A stretch of 64,000 bases of DNA from Pseudomonas argentinensis (GCF_001839655.2 NZ_CP056087.1:2232001-2296000); one strand, 5' to 3'; counted from the first letter of the stretch, positions 17,675 through 26,303 are shown. Notes: a model not told the origin generated them from the letters alone. Made by a program: numbers and translations.

Positions 17675-17697
17675 GAGTACCTGTACGAGTACCTTAT
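17675..17697 (+). repeat. Left arm-type GAGTACC repeats
   Basis: GAGTACC occurs at 17675 and again at 17687, the second extending to GAGTACCTTAT. The same pair with the same 12-base step occurs at the other island end (30009 and 30021). The position, between attL and the integrase start, suits integrase arm binding and autoregulation. Confidence 0.6.
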
Positions 17698-17726
17698 CGT
17701 GGTTCAATAATCCATGGGTACTCAGC

Positions 17727-18944
17727 ATGCCTTTGACGGCACTACAGGTTAAGAATGCCGCTCCACGTGAAAGGGACTATGGGCTTGCCGACGGGGCAGG
17801 CTTGTTTCTCTGGATTCGTGCAGCGGGTGGCAAGTCGTGGCGCTTTCGATTCCGCTTAGATGGCAAGCAGTCACACATTTCGCTTGGCACCATCGAAAAG
17901 GTCACTCTTGCGCAGGCGCGACAGCATGCCTCCGAGGCCCGTCAGCTTGTGGCACAGGGGCGACATCCTGGGCTTGAGCGAAAGGTTGCACGAGCACAGG
18001 CAGCGGTCTCACGTGCGAATACTTTCAAAAGCCTGGCGTTGGAGTGGCATCAGCACAAGTCGCCTCGTTGGTCAGCAGGTTATGCCACTGATGTAATCGA
18101 GGCCTTCGAACTCGATATCTTTCCGCAAGTCGGGTCTTTCCCGTTAGCTGAAATCAAGCCCATGCAGTGGTTGCAGGTCTTCCGCCGTATCGAGTCCAGG
18201 GGCGCTCTCGAAAAACTGCGCAAGGTTCGGCAGCGTTGCCAAGAGGTTTATCGTTTTGCGATTGCCACTGGACGTGTTGAGTACAACCCCATCGCAGATA
18301 TTGGAGGGGCGCTTCAAACCCCAACGTCTCGACACTACCCCTTCTTGCCCATCGCAGAGCTACCCGACTTGATACACAGCTTTCAGGCATGTCCTGGGCA
18401 CGATGTGGTGAAAATCGCTACCCGCCTGCTCATTCTGACAGGGGTACGAACTGCTGAGTTGAGGGGAGCGCCCTGGTCTGAATTCGATCTTGATAAAGAG
18501 CTATGGGTCATCCCCGCTGAGCGAATGAAAATGCGCCGCGCGCATTCTGTGCCTTTGCCTAAACAGGCAGTGGCTGCATTGCGTGAGTTAGAGGGCATTA
18601 CTGGCGGCTATACCCTTGCATTCCCTGGCCGGAACGATCCAGCCAAGCCCATGAGCGAGGCTGCCATAAATCAGCTACTCAAGCGCTCTGGTTACGACGG
18701 TCGTGCTACAGGGCATGGGTTCCGCCATACGATGTCGACCACTTTGCATGAACAAGGATATCGCAGCGAATGGGTCGAAACTCAGTTAGCGCATGTGGAC
18801 AAAAACAGTATTCGCGGCACATACAACCATGCCCAGTATTTGGAGGGGCGTCGTGAGATGCTCCAGTGGTATGCGGACCTTTTGGATTCATTACCATCGA
18901 ACAGGGTGGTCGTTTCCGCTGTATCGGGGGAGCGAAATACATGA
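17727..18944 (+). CDS. P4-type tyrosine recombinase (island integrase)
   Basis: 405 residues. An N-terminal DUF4102-type arm-binding domain (LTALQVKNAAPRERDYGLAD, DGAGLFLWIRAAGGKSWRFR) precedes a SAM-like core-binding domain and the catalytic domain: Arg in LILTGVRTAELRG, His-x-x-Arg in GHGFRHTMST, His in AHVDKN and the nucleophile Tyr in RGTYNHAQYL. It integrates and excises the island at the tRNA. An in-frame upstream TTG at 17673 overlaps the arm repeats; the ATG at 17727 matches the usual family start. It overlaps the next gene by ATGA. Confidence 0.95.
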   Translation: MPLTALQVKNAAPRERDYGLADGAGLFLWIRAAGGKSWRFRFRLDGKQSHISLGTIEKVTLAQARQHASEARQLVAQGRHPGLERKVARAQAAVSRANTFKSLALEWHQHKSPRWSAGYATDVIEAFELDIFPQVGSFPLAEIKPMQWLQVFRRIESRGALEKLRKVRQRCQEVYRFAIATGRVEYNPIADIGGALQTPTSRHYPFLPIAELPDLIHSFQACPGHDVVKIATRLLILTGVRTAELRGAPWSEFDLDKELWVIPAERMKMRRAHSVPLPKQAVAALRELEGITGGYTLAFPGRNDPAKPMSEAAINQLLKRSGYDGRATGHGFRHTMSTTLHEQGYRSEWVETQLAHVDKNSIRGTYNHAQYLEGRREMLQWYADLLDSLPSNRVVVSAVSGERNT

Positions 18945-19654
18945 CTGATGAACTGATCCGTTTGTGTGATCTTCTACCTATGTACTCTAATTATCATGGG
19001 GTCAGTTTGCCTGAGGCTGCATTTGGCCTCCACGAGCTTATGGATGAAGCGTTTCTTGCATATTTAGGTCGTGCTGAAGAGCTGCTTCCCGAACGGCTAT
19101 TTTGGGTTGGTGGGGTCGGTTCATCAAAAAGATCAGTCAGGGGTTATGTACTAAATCATGAAGGATTGATCAAATATTTTAAAGCTTTGTGTGAGCCTTC
19201 CGGTAGTACTCAGTTTATTAGCTGTTTTTGTCATGCTGAATATGAGTACGTTAACGTTCCTGCTAGCATTGTTTACTCCTCCAAGACGGCTCTCAGTGAA
19301 TGGTTAAAAAATGCGGGAGTTTCAGATTGCTCGTTTGTCTTGGATGTTGGGATTAATTCGAAAGAATGTGGCGGCAGCAGTGCTATTAGTTCTAAAGAGC
19401 TTAATTCAATTAGCTTGATTATTAATGGCTTGGTTGAGTTGATTAAGGAAGTTGATGCGGCTCATGCAGTCCAAGGGCTTGATGCAGTTGCTCAGAATCG
19501 AGCTGATGCTATCAAGCGTCGTGCTTTGGGTATTCGTTCGGTACGCAAGAATTCTAATCCATGCATGGCAATTCTATCGTTAGCCGACGCTGCTCAAGTC
19601 GAAATGCCCAAAAGCCACAAGACCCTTGGAAAGTTCATGAAAGGCGATATTTAG
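18941..19654 (+). CDS. Unknown gene translationally coupled to the integrase
   Basis: 237 residues, starting at the ATG that overlaps the integrase stop (ATGA), with GGGGGAG 9 bases upstream. I do not recognise the family. It is soluble, with a helix-rich N-terminus (ELIRLCDLLPMYSNYHGVSL), a Cys-rich middle (SCFCHAEYEY), a long amphipathic helix (IINGLVELIKEVDAAHAV) and a basic C-terminus (KRRALGIRSVRKN). The C-terminal SHKTLGKFMKG could contact DNA. Codon use is AT-richer than the integrase. The tight coupling suggests a role in excision or island maintenance, which is inference. Confidence 0.72.
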   Translation: MTDELIRLCDLLPMYSNYHGVSLPEAAFGLHELMDEAFLAYLGRAEELLPERLFWVGGVGSSKRSVRGYVLNHEGLIKYFKALCEPSGSTQFISCFCHAEYEYVNVPASIVYSSKTALSEWLKNAGVSDCSFVLDVGINSKECGGSSAISSKELNSISLIINGLVELIKEVDAAHAVQGLDAVAQNRADAIKRRALGIRSVRKNSNPCMAILSLADAAQVEMPKSHKTLGKFMKGDI

Positions 19655-19790
19655 AGTGATATAGCGAAAAGTTCGTGATTCTTGAGGATTTCTGGCATTT
19701 CCTTGAAAAAAAGGCAATTGCCACGACTCGCTGCCACAGGTGCCATTAAATCCCTAGCCATCCAATCCGGTTCCAAGGAGACCCTTCCAG

Positions 19791-19994
19791 ATGGCTAGTC
19801 AACAAATCTCACCTCTACTGCTTCGTCTGCCTGGCGTCTGTGCTCTGGTAGGGCTTAGCAAATCTCAGATCTACCGGTTGATCCGGGCCGGCGATTTCCC
19901 CCCAGGCGTTTCCCTTGGTGCGAACTCTGTGGCTTGGCCAGCGGAACGTGTGAATGCGTGGATCGCTGAAAAAATTAAAGCGTCGCAGGGGTGA
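19791..19994 (+). CDS. AlpA-family DNA-binding regulator
   Basis: 67 residues with an excisionase-like winged helix: LLRLPGVCALVGLSKSQIYR, then LIRAGDFPPGVSLGANSVAW and a terminal helix (ERVNAWIAEKIKA). AlpA proteins activate integrase genes or act as excision factors in P4-type elements and ICEs. AAGGAGA lies well placed before the ATG. The replication gene begins 6 bases after its stop, so the two are probably one transcript. Confidence 0.88.
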   Translation: MASQQISPLLLRLPGVCALVGLSKSQIYRLIRAGDFPPGVSLGANSVAWPAERVNAWIAEKIKASQG

Positions 19995-20000
19995 TGCAAT

Positions 20001-21017
20001 TTGTCATCCGATCATGGGCGTATCGTAAGAGAGGCTCGCCCTGGTGAGTCTTGGGCGGAAGTTGAGGCTAGGGTTAGTGGGAAGTGTATACAAGATCAAG
20101 CGCGTCCAGGTGAGTCATGGCAAGAGTTTAAAGCTAGGCGTCGTGAAATTTATAAAAGTAAAAAGCCGGAAGAAGTTGAGTTGGTTGATTGTTTTGTATC
20201 AGCTGACAGTGTTGCTATCAAAGATGGTCGGCACTTTATGGATGTTGCACTGTTCCGCATGTCCAAAAGGGAAAAGCGTGCTGGTGAAATAATACGCTAC
20301 AACTTGGTAGATGGGTATGTCGAAGTGAAAGCAGGGCCTGATGGGATGGCAACGATTTGGGACTACGATATTGTGCTGATGCTGTTATCGCATTTGACCG
20401 AGTCTATGAATCGCTTTAAAAACGGGCGTGGGGCAATGCCGGGCCGTATTTTTACCATGCATGTCTCGGATGTGCTGAGATTTAGCAAGCGCGGCGATGG
20501 TGGTAGTCAGTCGGAAAGAGTTGAGTCAGCATTGGATCGCTTAAAGGGAACCATAATCAAAAGCGTATTTTCTCGTGCTGTAGGTAAGGAAAAGCTCTTA
20601 ATGCGAGAGGTGAAAAGTGAGGGTCTTATTAGTGGGTATCGTGTGCTTTCCGTCACGGGCAGCGGTAGAGTTGATCGCGTTGAAGTTGAATTATCTAATT
20701 GGATCTATTTGCAGGTGACGCGCAGTCCAAGATCTGCGGTTCTTACTCTGAGTTCAGAGTATTTTCTTATCGAATCTGCTGTGGGACGCTTTGTTTATCG
20801 ATTGGCCCGGCGTGCAGCGGGGAATGATAGGGCTCGGTGGGGATTCAAAACGATATATGAGCGAAGCGGAGTTACTCGCTTTAAGGAGTTTTGTCGAACC
20901 CTAAGACGTCTCATTAGGTTGAATAACCTCCCTGAGTATGAGTTACGCGAGGAGGCTGGACAATCCGGGCCGCAATTGATCATGACGCGACGGGGTTGGG
21001 ATTCGGGCTGTGGATAA
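20001..21017 (+). CDS. RepA/RPA-like plasmid-type replication initiator
   Basis: 338 residues from a TTG start 6 bases after the AlpA stop (GGGGTG upstream). The core matches replication initiator protein A of plasmids and ICEs: ALFRMSKREKRAGEIIRYNL, WDYDIVLMLLSHLTESMNR, then a winged-helix region (SAVGRFVYRLARRAAGNDRA) and a terminal arm. Two copies of the motif ARPGESWxE-x-x-AR occur at residues 11-25 and 33-47, an internal N-terminal duplication. Four iterons begin immediately at its stop codon, supporting a replication role: the island may replicate as a circle after excision. Confidence 0.8.
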   Translation: MSSDHGRIVREARPGESWAEVEARVSGKCIQDQARPGESWQEFKARRREIYKSKKPEEVELVDCFVSADSVAIKDGRHFMDVALFRMSKREKRAGEIIRYNLVDGYVEVKAGPDGMATIWDYDIVLMLLSHLTESMNRFKNGRGAMPGRIFTMHVSDVLRFSKRGDGGSQSERVESALDRLKGTIIKSVFSRAVGKEKLLMREVKSEGLISGYRVLSVTGSGRVDRVEVELSNWIYLQVTRSPRSAVLTLSSEYFLIESAVGRFVYRLARRAAGNDRARWGFKTIYERSGVTRFKEFCRTLRRLIRLNNLPEYELREEAGQSGPQLIMTRRGWDSGCG

Positions 21018-21018
21018 C

Positions 21019-21096
21019 CCGTCTATTACCCACCACGTTCCGTCCATTGCACACCATTTTCCGTCGATTACCCACTATGGCCCGTCTATTGCCCAC
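21019..21096 (+). repeat. Four 21-bp iterons (candidate origin)
   Basis: Near-identical 15-mers start at 21019, 21040, 21061 and 21082, exactly 21 bases apart: CCGTCTATTACCCAC, CCGTCCATTGCACAC, CCGTCGATTACCCAC and CCGTCTATTGCCCAC. The 21-bp step puts all copies on one face of the helix. They follow the replication initiator gene directly, and an AT-rich stretch (21115-21175) follows, as expected for an iteron origin. Confidence 0.75.
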
Positions 21097-21385
21097 TTCT
21101 AATAGCCTCATGCCATTGAAAAATAACGGTTTTTCTGGGGTTTTCAGTCTTAAAGCTTTGAATCCCTTCAAAAACTCTGTAAATCGCTGATTTGTGGCTT
21201 GGCGCTGATTGCTGGCCATGAGCAGAAATTACGATCTCTCATGAAGGCTCGTCTCACGACTGCGGTCTTTGCATCGTCGCCAGTAGCCCAGATCTCCATC
21301 GGGTCGTAATTTTTCCAATGCTCAGCTACGCACTATTGTCTAGCGCTCGGATTTGGGACAGGGACGCGCTGATTCATGAATTGGC
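21097..21385. other. AT-rich region after the iterons
   Basis: Between the iterons and the next minus-strand gene. It contains poly-A/T patches (GAAAAATAACGGTTTTTC around 21118) and no supportable gene. The TTTTTCTGGGGTTTTC tract may be the DNA unwinding part of the candidate origin. Confidence 0.45.
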
Positions 21386-21862
21386 CTATGGGAGGTTGTG
21401 AAAGTCGCGAGAGCGCTCGGCATTCAGAGCATGTCTTACAGCACAGGCTGTTTCGTCGCCTCCGGAGGCCCAAGAGTCCATCAATGCGGAGACCTGATCC
21501 AGCCGGTCCTGCATTATCCGAAGTTGTTCTTGATCTCTGTAGGTGGCCCTCAATGCCACGTCGCGGTCTTGGTCAGAAATGGCAAGGATGTCACGCAGGC
21601 TTTCCATCTCTTGATGGTGACGTTTGGAAATGCCAGAAACATGGGCAATGTGGTGCAGCTCCATCTCTTTGAGTGCGTCGCTGTGCTCCTTAAGCAGAGC
21701 TTTGTGTCGCTCCACGCTCGCGTCGAGCGTCGCCTTGAGCCGCGTTGTGGACTTTTTGCTTTCCAAGAGCATCACTGCTAAAACACCAATCACGATCACC
21801 GCTACGCCGATCACGAAGAGTAAGCTGCTGCTGATCCATGTAGGGTCGATGTTTATTCTCAA
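21386..21862 (-). CDS. Single-pass membrane coiled-coil protein
   Basis: 158 residues from a TTG that overlaps the stop of the frameshifted integrase (TTGA), with AGAGGT upstream, so translation is probably coupled. One N-terminal membrane helix (SSLLFVIGVAVIVIGVLAVM) is followed by a long charged coiled coil (KSTTRLKATLDASVERHKAL, EHSDALKEMELHHIAH). I do not recognise a family. The open frame extends further upstream only because it runs into the third frame of the integrase gene. Its partner or target is unknown. Confidence 0.7.
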   Translation of the reverse strand: MRINIDPTWISSSLLFVIGVAVIVIGVLAVMLLESKKSTTRLKATLDASVERHKALLKEHSDALKEMELHHIAHVSGISKRHHQEMESLRDILAISDQDRDVALRATYRDQEQLRIMQDRLDQVSALMDSWASGGDETACAVRHALNAERSRDFHNLP

Positions 21863-22784
21863 CGCAGGTAAACCTCTGTGATTTCCGGCCGGAAATGGCC
21901 CATTTCCTGCGAAACCACGGCCAGTGCCTGCTTTCGCGTTAAGTGGCTTTGCAATTTCGCCATGCGCTCCTGAGCGTAGGTATGCCGCAGTCCATGTGCG
22001 CCGTTCGACCACCCGAGTGCGACTTTGGAGGCTGCGCTAACGCTTTTGCTCCACGGCTGGCCCCCCCAATCTCGTAAAACTGTTGGTAGTTGATTCCTCG
22101 ATCTTTGACAGTGCGTGGCTCTGTCAGCCGGGCTCTCTCAAGTCGCTGGGCTAGGGGAATTGGAATACGGACTTCGCGGATCAACCCACCTTTGCCGTGA
22201 ACGGTGTAGCTGATGGTCGATTCGCGAATTCCTGAAAACTTCATCCCATGCGCAGGACGTTGATCCGGTACGCGTTGGTGCGTTCTGCGAAGGCCGAGTA
22301 ACTCATGGGCACGGAGGCCTGCGGCATACGCGATCTCTGTCGCCAAGGCGTTGTGGGGAGCTTGACGAGCTGCAATCAATGACATTTGTTCGCCGTTGTA
22401 GGCTCTCGTTTGATCGGCCAGCCTGCGGCCCAAGGCAGGATGGTTTGTCGTTCCTGTGCGACCTATTGCGGTGCTCTTGATGACTTCAAGGGGCTGGCCC
22501 GGTGGTAGCTGGTGAGTGACATGCTGCATCATGGCTTGCAGAGCCTGGCGCTCCATATCCAAGGTTTTCTGGCCAACGACGGTCGCCCTTTGGTGTAGGT
22601 ACTCAAGGGCGCGGGCGGGGGTCATTTCACGGAGGCTGCCGAGTCGATGCTCCTGAAGGTAAGCGGTAATGCGCACCAAGCGTTGCTCATAATTGCGAAC
22701 GGTGCCCACTGACCGGATGTGAGTGCCCTGGAGGCTTTTCATCACGGACGCGGCTTGTTTTGCAGGCTTGGCAAACTTAGCCAC
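21859..22784 (-). pseudogene. Second tyrosine recombinase, frameshifted at a C7/G7 run
   Basis: The frame starting at 22784 carries an N-terminal SAM-like domain and the catalytic Arg (AYAAGLRAHELLGL) and beta-strand Lys (YTVHGKGGLI), then loses phase at 22061-22067, a run of seven C (G on the coding strand). In the next frame the natural end follows: GLRHTYAQERM (His-x-x-Arg), SQEMGHFRPEITEVYLR (His and nucleophile Tyr), and stop at 21859. One extra G would restore an intact enzyme of about 308 residues, so this is either recent decay or a sequencing error. It is distinct from the P4-type integrase and resembles ICE-borne integrases. Confidence 0.82.
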
Positions 22785-23019
22785 TCAGGCGATTCCGATG
22801 TAGCCATCGGTGCACGGTCGAGCGCTGAATCTTGATGCCTTTTTCAGCTATCCAGCGTTGCAGTTCGGAGCCATTGCAACCTGCTGAATCAAGCTGCAAA
22901 AGCTCGTACTTGTAGTTATCCAGCAATGAGCGACGCTGGGCATAGGTTCGGGGCTTTCTCCGAATCCTAGATTCGGCCTTGAGGCGTGCAGTAATGCTCT
23001 GCGCATCGAATTCGCTCAT
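22777..23019 (-). CDS. Small helix-turn-helix-like protein before the second integrase
   Basis: 80 residues starting MSEFDAQSITARLKAE, basic in the middle (RIRRKPRTYAQRRSLLDNYK) with a C-terminal HTH-like segment (SELQRWIAEKGIKIQRSTVH, then RWLHRN), i.e. a resolvase- or MerR-like recognition helix. Its stop overlaps the start of the integrase by 8 bases, so the two are co-translated. It is likely a regulator or directionality factor; the family is not certain. A longer open frame upstream has no coding character, hence the chosen start. Confidence 0.72.
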   Translation of the reverse strand: MSEFDAQSITARLKAESRIRRKPRTYAQRRSLLDNYKYELLQLDSAGCNGSELQRWIAEKGIKIQRSTVHRWLHRNRLSG

Positions 23020-23656
23020 GGGATTCTCTCTATCAGGTGTAAGAACTCCTGACCGTTTCCGGTTCAGCGACACACCATCCGTAGATGGTTCGTTGTGTGC
23101 CTGTTCGCCCCCCTTAGCATGAGATGCAGGCGGGGACTGTTCACGCCTACTCGGATTCTCCGAGTGAGTTCCTAAGTGTCCGCTCAGGTTCGGTTGCCAT
23201 TGGGTCTGGCTGACCATGCTGGGTTGTCTTCTCTCCTCAAGTGGTTGGTCGTTGATGGTCCCGACACGTAGTCGGCGTTGGGCCGGGCACACATGCGATG
23301 ACGCGGGTGTGTCCGATGGGCTAGTGCCCGCGATGACGCAGGCCGAGCCCCCTGCCACTGTCTCAACCCATGAATCACACGGGTAACGAAACTGCCGGGC
23401 AGTGCGGTTTGGTTCCCGATCAGCTTACGAAAATGAGGATGGGCAGACAACGCAATGTCGCTGCGTTGTATTTGTTGCGTCAAATCGGAATGGTCGAGTG
23501 TGCCCGCTATGTAGAGCGCCGTTTAGGCGCGTTACATAGCGGGCACATAGGCGCCGAAAGGTGAGACGGTAGTAACTACATCGAGTTGAGTGGAGACGCA
23601 GGAAGGGGAGCGATAGGCTGGAGGTCGTTCTGCCTTTTTACCGGAGAGATGTGAGC
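23020..23656. other. 637-base non-coding region with a large hairpin
   Basis: It separates two divergent units of the island. A short open frame at 23370-23564 has no recognisable content and spans the hairpin at 23499-23547, so I do not call it. GCGATGACGC occurs twice at about 23295 and 23332. The region could hold divergent promoters and a transfer or recombination site. Confidence 0.5.
23499..23547. repeat. 15-bp inverted repeat with nested 5-bp stem
   Basis: TGTGCCCGCTATGTA (23499-23513) and its exact complement TACATAGCGGGCACA (23533-23547) enclose a second stem GCGCC-GTTTA-GGCGC (23516-23530). Only two unpaired bases per side separate the stems, giving a 20-bp near-perfect hairpin. 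There is no T-tract. Confidence 0.8.
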
Positions 23657-23974
23657 ATGAAACTGAGGATTTTTCTGGACTCAATGCACCTGCGGATGCC
23701 TTGTGCCACAAAGTGGGTTGGTAGGGCTGGCATCGTCCTCGGGCCAGTTCTTGGTCTGCTGCACTTGTTCGCTGCGGCAGTTATGCGGCCATATGGTCAG
23801 CATGTGGTGGAACAGTATGATGCGGTTCAACGCACGGGCAATTTGCTAGCTGCACCTGCGGCCCAGTATTTCATCCTGCTCGGTTTTGCGCTGTGTCTGA
23901 TCTGGTTTGGTTTGTGGGCCGCCAGGATTGGTTTGGCCCTTCGGAGCTGGATAATTCGGCGGCGGGCTGTTTGA
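23657..23974 (+). CDS. Small two-helix membrane protein of the transfer module
   Basis: 105 residues with two hydrophobic segments (VLGPVLGLLHLFAAAVM and FILLGFALCLIWFGLWAA) separated by a hydrophilic loop (RPYGQHVVEQYDAVQR) and a basic end (SWIIRRRAV). GGAGAG precedes the ATG. Its stop overlaps the start of the TraG-N-like gene (TGATG), and this pairing is what is seen in pKLC102/ICE-type conjugation modules. It probably sits in the inner membrane as a mating-pair accessory. Family assignment is tentative. Confidence 0.7.
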   Translation: MKLRIFLDSMHLRMPCATKWVGRAGIVLGPVLGLLHLFAAAVMRPYGQHVVEQYDAVQRTGNLLAAPAAQYFILLGFALCLIWFGLWAARIGLALRSWIIRRRAV

Positions 23975-25832
23975 TGAGTGTCGCGTCGGCTGAGGATTTT
24001 GCCGGGTTCAACTGGGTATTCGGTCTATGGGAGAACGTCGCTTTGACGATCATGACCGCTACCGAACCACTGTTCGTTGCGCTCAATGAGACGAGCACTG
24101 AACTGATCGTAGTGGTGGGGATTGGCTGGCTACTGCTGGTTGTGCTGCGGTTAGGTGAAGGTGCAGGCCGTACATTTTTTGCCGGTGTCCTAATTTTCCT
24201 GCTGTTGGCGTATGGAATGAGACCGGCGGCTGTGACGCTTCCAAGTGGCGCATCAGTACGAATGATCGAGGTCCAAGCGGTTCCGCTTAAGGTTGTCATG
24301 GCGATACACGTGATGTACCGGCAGGCATTTGACCAGGTTTTGAGCGACCAAACTGTGGCCGGGACAATCGTCCCAGCGCAGGCGGCAATCGACAATATGG
24401 TTGGGCGCTCAGCGGATGTGTTTGCGGGTAGTGATCTCGCCCGGCTGATCAGGGATTACAACGCCAGTTGTGCCCCAGCACCGGCTGAGCTAGCAGGGCC
24501 TGAGCATGCAGCCAAAGTGGAGGCGCTGCATGCCATTGGCCTGTTGGGCGGCGGCGGGCTTGGGATTCCAGATAAAGAAGTTGGTCTCATTGCGCAGGCG
24601 CGTACCGGCCTTGGAGGTGCATGGACATATGTTTTTGGCTCCGCTGAAGAAAATGGCGGTTGGGGGCCTACTTGCTGGGAGGAGGGGCTGCTCGTACAGG
24701 TTTGGAGCATGTGCTCGATCAGAGAGCAATCCAGTTACGCCGAGAAGCGGGTATACGAGCTTTAGAATCGGCAGGCCCCTTCATGGGGAGCAGCTATGCG
24801 TTGCCAACTCAGTCACATTGGGCTGCAAGGCTTGCAGGTCTAGATGATGCGACGCCGTCCTATTTGCCAATCAGCAAAATGCCTAATCAGAAATCGACAA
24901 TCGTCGGGGATGATCAGGGGATCATGTTTCGGCCATCCAGCTGTGTAGAGGCGTACCAGATCGCGCAGATAGGGGCAGAGCAGGCCTACCAAGCGCTGCG
25001 CGACTCAGGTCAGGTCATTGCGGGTGGGCAGCGAGTCAGCGCGGAGGTTGGAGCGGTCAGTACCGCCGTGGCGTGGCAACGATTCATGGCTCGTTCTCTA
25101 GGGAGAACGACGGGCATGTCGGCTGGGGACACCGAGGTCGCCGGTGGAATCTTGGCCGCTGCGCAGATGTTCAAAAACTTCAGTAGCTGGCTGGATCTGC
25201 AAACGCTGTTGCCGGGATATGTCATCATGTCGGCTTGGTTGTTCTGGATTGTCTTGATCCTTGCCCCGCTTTTCCTGCTGCTCGCGCCGCTGCGGGGCGC
25301 TACGATACTCGTTAATTGGCTATCTCTACTCCTTCTTCCGGTCGTCGCGGTTATGACCGCTCAGATGATCACCGTTGCGATCTCACAAACTATGGCTGCT
25401 GTAGCCGTAGCGCAGGCGGGAGCTGCAAGTGGATGGACTGGAGTAGGGGCTGATTACGATGGTCTTCGTGGATTGATGTCAGCCGTAGCTGCCGTATCGC
25501 TTGGCCTTTCCACTTGGATCACTTCGAGTATGCTAGGTGTTTCGCTGGGAGGCCTAGCGGGCAGCCTTTCAGGCGCCGTGGCTACAGCTAGTGATGCGGG
25601 TCGCTTCGCTATGAAAGCGGTTGGCGTTGCCATGTTGGGGTCTAGGTTGGTCGGGATAGGTGCTGCGGCTTCATCACGAGGTGGGGGTGGTTCGAGCCCT
25701 CAGAACGGTGCTGGAGTCTCTCCATCGGTCCCACGATCTCCCAATCCGGTTGGGCCTAGCTCAATTCCACCACCTCGGCCAAGTAGTCAAGGTGCGGGGC
25801 GGTCGCTAAACCCCCCGAAATTTAACAAGTAG
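23974..25832 (+). pseudogene. TraG-N-like conjugation membrane protein, frameshifted
   Basis: Two overlapping open frames together encode one protein of about 618 residues. The first half has membrane segments (VVVGIGWLLLVVLRLGEG, FFAGVLIFLLLAYG) and the conserved GGWGPTCWEEG. The second frame continues with ARTGLEHVLDQRAIQLRREA, SSYALPTQSHWAARL, a hydrophobic cluster (VIMSAWLFWIVLILAPLFLL) and a Gly/Ser/Pro-rich tail. The switch needs one extra G, best at the G4 run 24684-24687. TraG-N proteins stabilise mating pairs and mediate exclusion. It is inactive as written unless the shift is an error or programmed. Confidence 0.78.
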
Positions 25833-26303
25833 AGTTTGGGCAGGAGGGGCGGCGCTGACTGCCCTGGTGCAGATGATGACGCCACGTTCAGTGGGGCGCG
25901 TCTGCACAAGCCCCCATTTCGCAGAAGCTCTCGTGCTGCTGCATGTCTCCGGCAGAAATCTCAAGTTTCGTCCCGCCCCAGTATTTGGCCGCACCGCTTC
26001 ACCATCGGCATGCCAGTGAGTCACATCTAGGCTGCCCGTCAATGATCCCCTCGAAAGCTAGCGCTACCATCGACGTGTATTCGTACCAACTAATGGCGCC
26101 ACTGCCGCACCAGTGACAGGCCGTTGGGATTCATCTTCATACTCTGTGACACCTTGTAATCTCCCTTGCGCACCTCGCGGCCTCTCAAGAAATCGTTACG
26201 GCATCCTCAAATCCCACTGGGGGAACTCAGCATCTTTTCTAGAGCGCAATGACACGCCCCGAGATGGAGGTAACTTCGGCTTCAAATGAGGCAGGAGGTC
26301 GGT
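25833..26303. other. 471-base region with gene debris
   Basis: No intact gene. On the minus strand around 26090-26200 there is a gene-like tail: DFLRGREVRKGDYKVSQSMK, then MNPNGLSLVRQWRH and a stop, preceded in frame by another stop. It reads like the C-terminus of a lost protein; I cannot name it. The rest has no coherent frame. Confidence 0.4.

Noticed and set aside
23370..23564. 64-codon frame spanning the island hairpin
   Set aside because: Weak ribosome site, no domain, and half of it is encoded by the inverted repeat.
24684..24687. Programmed frameshift in the TraG-N-like gene
   Set aside because: No slippery heptamer or downstream stem-loop is evident, and other G/C-run indels in the window favour error or decay.
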